The notes below the pieces were generated by a model. It was given only the letters and a program-made list of their open reading frames with translations. It was not told the DNA's origin and ran no database searches. From the NCBI GenBank assembly GCA_964533145.1, contig CAZHLG010000023.1:1-6513 (forward strand): a stretch of 6,513 nt of DNA. Direction: 5' to 3'. Positions 5,390 to 6,513 of this stretch are shown in pieces. Each line of letters begins with the position of its first letter. Position 1 is the stretch's first letter. The DNA is from CAITQP01 sp964533145 (GTDB lineage: Bacteria; Patescibacteriota; Minisyncoccia; Phycocordibacterales; UBA9973). The translations under genes were made by a program, and so were the position numbers.

Positions 5390-5398
5390 TGTGGATAA
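5390..5398 (-). promoter_or_regulatory. DnaA box 1 (TTATCCACA)
   Basis: Plus strand TGTGGATAA, the complement of TTATCCACA, the highest-affinity DnaA box in model bacteria; 9 of 9 match. Confidence 0.75.
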
Positions 5399-5410
5399 AG
5401 GTGTGAACTG

Positions 5411-5419
5411 TGTGTATAA
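5411..5419 (-). promoter_or_regulatory. DnaA box 2 (TTATACACA)
   Basis: Plus strand TGTGTATAA, a full match to TTATNCACA. It has the same orientation as box 1 and is 21 bp from it. Confidence 0.7.
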
Positions 5420-5431
5420 GGGACATGTCAC

Positions 5432-5482
5432 AAAAGTCCGTTATCATGCAATGCCTTGAAAAATAAGGACTTTTTACGGACT
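5432..5482. repeat. Inverted repeat with two alternative right arms
   Basis: The left segment AAAAGTCCGT (5432-5441) can pair either with GGACTTTT (5467-5474) or with ACGGACT (5476-5482). The loop is about 27-34 bases. It lies between DnaA boxes 2 and 3. It could be part of origin architecture or a long-loop terminator for tRNA-Gly. Confidence 0.4.
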
Positions 5483-5500
5483 CCTATTTCCGTTTTGTTA

Positions 5501-5509
5501 TGTGAATAA
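5501..5509 (-). promoter_or_regulatory. DnaA box 3 (TTATTCACA)
   Basis: Plus strand TGTGAATAA, a full match to TTATNCACA in the same orientation as boxes 1 and 2. It lies 25 bases before the yraN start codon, so DnaA bound here could also affect yraN transcription. Confidence 0.7.
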
Positions 5510-5533
5510 TCCCCACGACTCGGGAAAAACTAT

Positions 5534-5905
5534 ATGCCCAAGGTATTTACATCTCCATCGCAAAGGACAGGGGAGCTCGGAGAGACTATTGCTGTAAAGT
5601 ATCTGCAAAGTCGCGGATTTGCCGTAATCGAGCGAAACTACACTAAAAAATGGGGCGAACTCGATATCGTAGCCACAAAAAATGGCTTACTTCACTTTGT
5701 CGAGGTGAAATCAGTCAAATATAGGTCGTATCGCCCTGAGGAGCAGGTACACGCAAGGAAAATAGCGCGCCTGCGGAGAACGATCGAAACATACACCACC
5801 GAACGCCAGTATGAAAGGGAGTGGGTCTTTGACCTTATTCTCGTGCATCTTAACGATACAACACGCACAGCAGCAGTCACCTGCATGGAAAATATCGTTA
5901 TATAA
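5534..5905 (+). CDS. yraN: YraN / UPF0102 family nuclease-fold protein
   Basis: A 123-residue protein of the UPF0102 (YraN) family, typical length about 115-130. The fold belongs to the PD-(D/E)XK/Holliday-junction-resolvase-like nucleases, but a firm cellular role is not established. The conserved family pattern is visible: RTGELGETIAVKYL (11-24), RNY (34-36), GELDIVA (41-47) with Glu42 and Asp44, and the FVEVK signature (55-59) with Glu57 and Lys59, which together form the nuclease-like metal site. A basic helix follows (HARKIARLRRTIETY, 73-87), and then VFDLILV (98-104) with Asp100. The ATG at 5534 gives the normal family N-terminus; no Shine-Dalgarno sequence is present. It lies directly right of the DnaA-box region and converges with an unknown gene across a shared terminator. 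Confidence 0.92.
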   Translation: MPKVFTSPSQRTGELGETIAVKYLQSRGFAVIERNYTKKWGELDIVATKNGLLHFVEVKSVKYRSYRPEEQVHARKIARLRRTIETYTTERQYEREWVFDLILVHLNDTTRTAAVTCMENIVI

Positions 5906-5909
5906 AAGC

Positions 5910-5935
5910 AAAATATGCGCCGAAGCGCATATTTT
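5910..5935. terminator. Bidirectional intrinsic terminator
   Basis: Perfect hairpin AAAATATGCGC / GCGCATATTTT with a CGAA tetraloop, placed four bases after the yraN stop and overlapping the stop codon of the convergent gene. The ends are A/T runs on both strands. Confidence 0.85.
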
Positions 5936-6365
5936 AGATCGTTATTTTGGCACGAACATAGCCCATAAATGACAGGTCGAGCTCGGTACCTTTGTCAAAA
6001 ATGAACAGAACATCCTTGCAGCCCCGTGTTTGCATGTTTTTAGGCCCGCTTCGTATCGACTTGAACCGCTGCGAGGATTTGTACCAAAAGACACTTTCAA
6101 TGAAGACGATATCCCGATTCGGGTTTTCATACCATGGTTTTTTGAGCGTATTGACCGAATCATCAAAAAAACCGCTGTATACAAGTCCTTTTTCGTCGAA
6201 CACGGGCGGCATGAATTGATCGAAAACAAGGCAGAAATCAAGACAGAGCTTACCGTTACCGTCTCGAATAGGGATGACTCGCACGTCGCCCACCATGCAT
6301 GATCGTATTCCGGGTGTTTTTGTCACTTCTTGAAGCGTTTCATCGACGCGTATTGTATAGAGCAT
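5934..6365 (-). CDS. Hypothetical protein, no recognised family
   Basis: A 143-residue soluble-looking protein that I do not recognise. It has no signal peptide or membrane segment. It is rich in aromatic residues and short beta-like stretches (VRVIPIRD, LDFCLVFDQFMPPVFDEKGLVY, DIVFIESVFWY, DVLFIFDKGTELDL, YVRAKITI), suggesting a compact mainly beta fold. Four cysteines (23, 41, 45, 116) do not form an obvious zinc-binding pattern. I chose the ATG at 6365. The longer frame starts at a TTG (6389) that lies inside a TATAGT -10 element and is therefore unlikely to be the start. Its terminator is shared with yraN. The coding sequence is AT-richer than the genes on the left half of the window, similar to yraN. 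Confidence 0.65.
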   Translation of the reverse strand: MLYTIRVDETLQEVTKTPGIRSCMVGDVRVIPIRDGNGKLCLDFCLVFDQFMPPVFDEKGLVYSGFFDDSVNTLKKPWYENPNRDIVFIESVFWYKSSQRFKSIRSGPKNMQTRGCKDVLFIFDKGTELDLSFMGYVRAKITI

Positions 6366-6388
6366 AGGAACATGTTTTGATTGCTGCA

Positions 6389-6394
6389 ACTATA
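6389..6394 (-). promoter_or_regulatory. -10 element upstream of the hypothetical gene
   Basis: TATAGT on the minus strand, ending 23 bases before the ATG at 6365. No convincing -35 hexamer at 16-18 bp. It is back to back with the tRNA-Pro promoter. Confidence 0.35.
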
Positions 6395-6410
6395 CCAGAG
6401 ACGGCCAAAA

Positions 6411-6440
6411 TTGTCTTTATTCCGCAGCAAGTGCTATAGT
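6411..6440 (+). promoter_or_regulatory. Promoter of tRNA-Pro
   Basis: TTGTCT (6411-6416), 18 bp, TATAGT (6435-6440). The -10 ends 12 bases before the tRNA, giving a leader of about six bases. Confidence 0.55.
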
Positions 6441-6452
6441 GGCTCGGTACTG

Positions 6453-6513
6453 CGGGCCGTAGTATATCGGTAGTATGCGTGTTTTGGGAACACGAGGGCC
6501 GAGTTCGATTCTC
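6453..6513 (+). tRNA. tRNA-Pro (anticodon UGG), 3'-truncated by the window end
   Basis: The first 61 bases of a tRNA. Acceptor 5' strand CGGGCCG, TA, D arm GTAT/GTAT with GG in the loop, anticodon stem CGTGT/ACACG with loop TTTGGGA (anticodon TGG), variable AGGG, T stem CCGAG with loop TTCGATT, and then the sequence stops. The C at position 1 fits bacterial tRNA-Pro, which commonly has a C1-G72 pair. Confidence 0.9.

Larger units (their letters stand above)
5345..5533. other. oriC: Candidate replication origin (oriC) region
   Basis: A 189-bp non-coding gap between tRNA-Gly and yraN holding three full matches to the DnaA-box consensus TTATNCACA, all reading on the minus strand, at 5390-5398, 5411-5419 and 5501-5509. 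By chance a match on either strand is expected about once per 33 kb, so three in 120 bp is far above background. The first two are 21 bp apart, about two helical turns, so they face the same side of the helix. AT-rich stretches that could unwind lie at 5157-5256 and 5456-5510. The perfect parS 650 bp to the left supports origin proximity. Against it: no dnaA or dnaN is visible, and no clear DnaA-trio array was found. DnaA boxes can also be titration or regulatory sites. Confidence 0.55.

Noticed and set aside
1..6513. CRISPR array, insertion sequence, dif site or prophage features
   Set aside because: No regularly spaced repeats, transposase, terminal inverted repeats or dif-like 28-mer were found; the recombinase alone does not show a mobile element.

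Overview
The window looks like a stretch of a compact bacterial chromosome. The organism is most likely a member of the Patescibacteria (Candidate Phyla Radiation). That placement is inferred from short monocistronic genes, tight intergenic gaps, tRNAs without an encoded CCA end, few Shine-Dalgarno sequences and the overall look of the recombinase and CCA-enzyme proteins; no search was run. TGA is an ordinary stop here (ends of the genes at 1964-2374 and 2492-3265), so there is no sign of UGA recoding.

Left part (1-3465, GC-rich): the 3' part of a Xer-type tyrosine recombinase (+), a small four-helix membrane protein (-), a class I SAM-dependent methyltransferase (+), a second unrelated-looking small membrane protein (-) and an exonuclease III family AP endonuclease (+). 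The strands alternate strictly, and each convergent pair shares one bidirectional hairpin terminator.

Middle (3470-5344): a leftward unit of tRNA-Arg(UCG) followed 14 bases later by the CCA-adding enzyme gene cca (-), and a divergent tRNA-Gly(GCC) (+). The 5' end of cca is the most remarkable part. It carries a perfect ParB-binding centromere site (parS, TGTTTCACGTGAAACA), three identical parS-like 14-mers (GTTACATGTGTAAC), two of them exactly 24 bp either side of parS, and a near-parS palindrome centred on the cca start codon. The sites force the encoded protein to read VTHVT / VSRET / VTHVT in what looks like an inserted loop.

Right part (5345-6513, AT-richer): a 189-bp non-coding gap with three full-consensus DnaA boxes (TTATNCACA, all in the same orientation), then yraN (UPF0102 nuclease-fold family, +), an unrecognised 143-residue protein (-) and the first 61 bases of a tRNA-Pro(UGG) (+).

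Taken together, the DnaA-box cluster, the parS cluster about 650 bp away, the local drop in GC and the divergent layout around 5128-5273 suggest that this is the replication-origin/centromere region of the chromosome, with the centromere embedded in a tRNA-maturation gene. No dnaA, dnaN, parA or parB gene is visible, so the origin call is an inference. No gene-free stretch exceeds about 300 bases.
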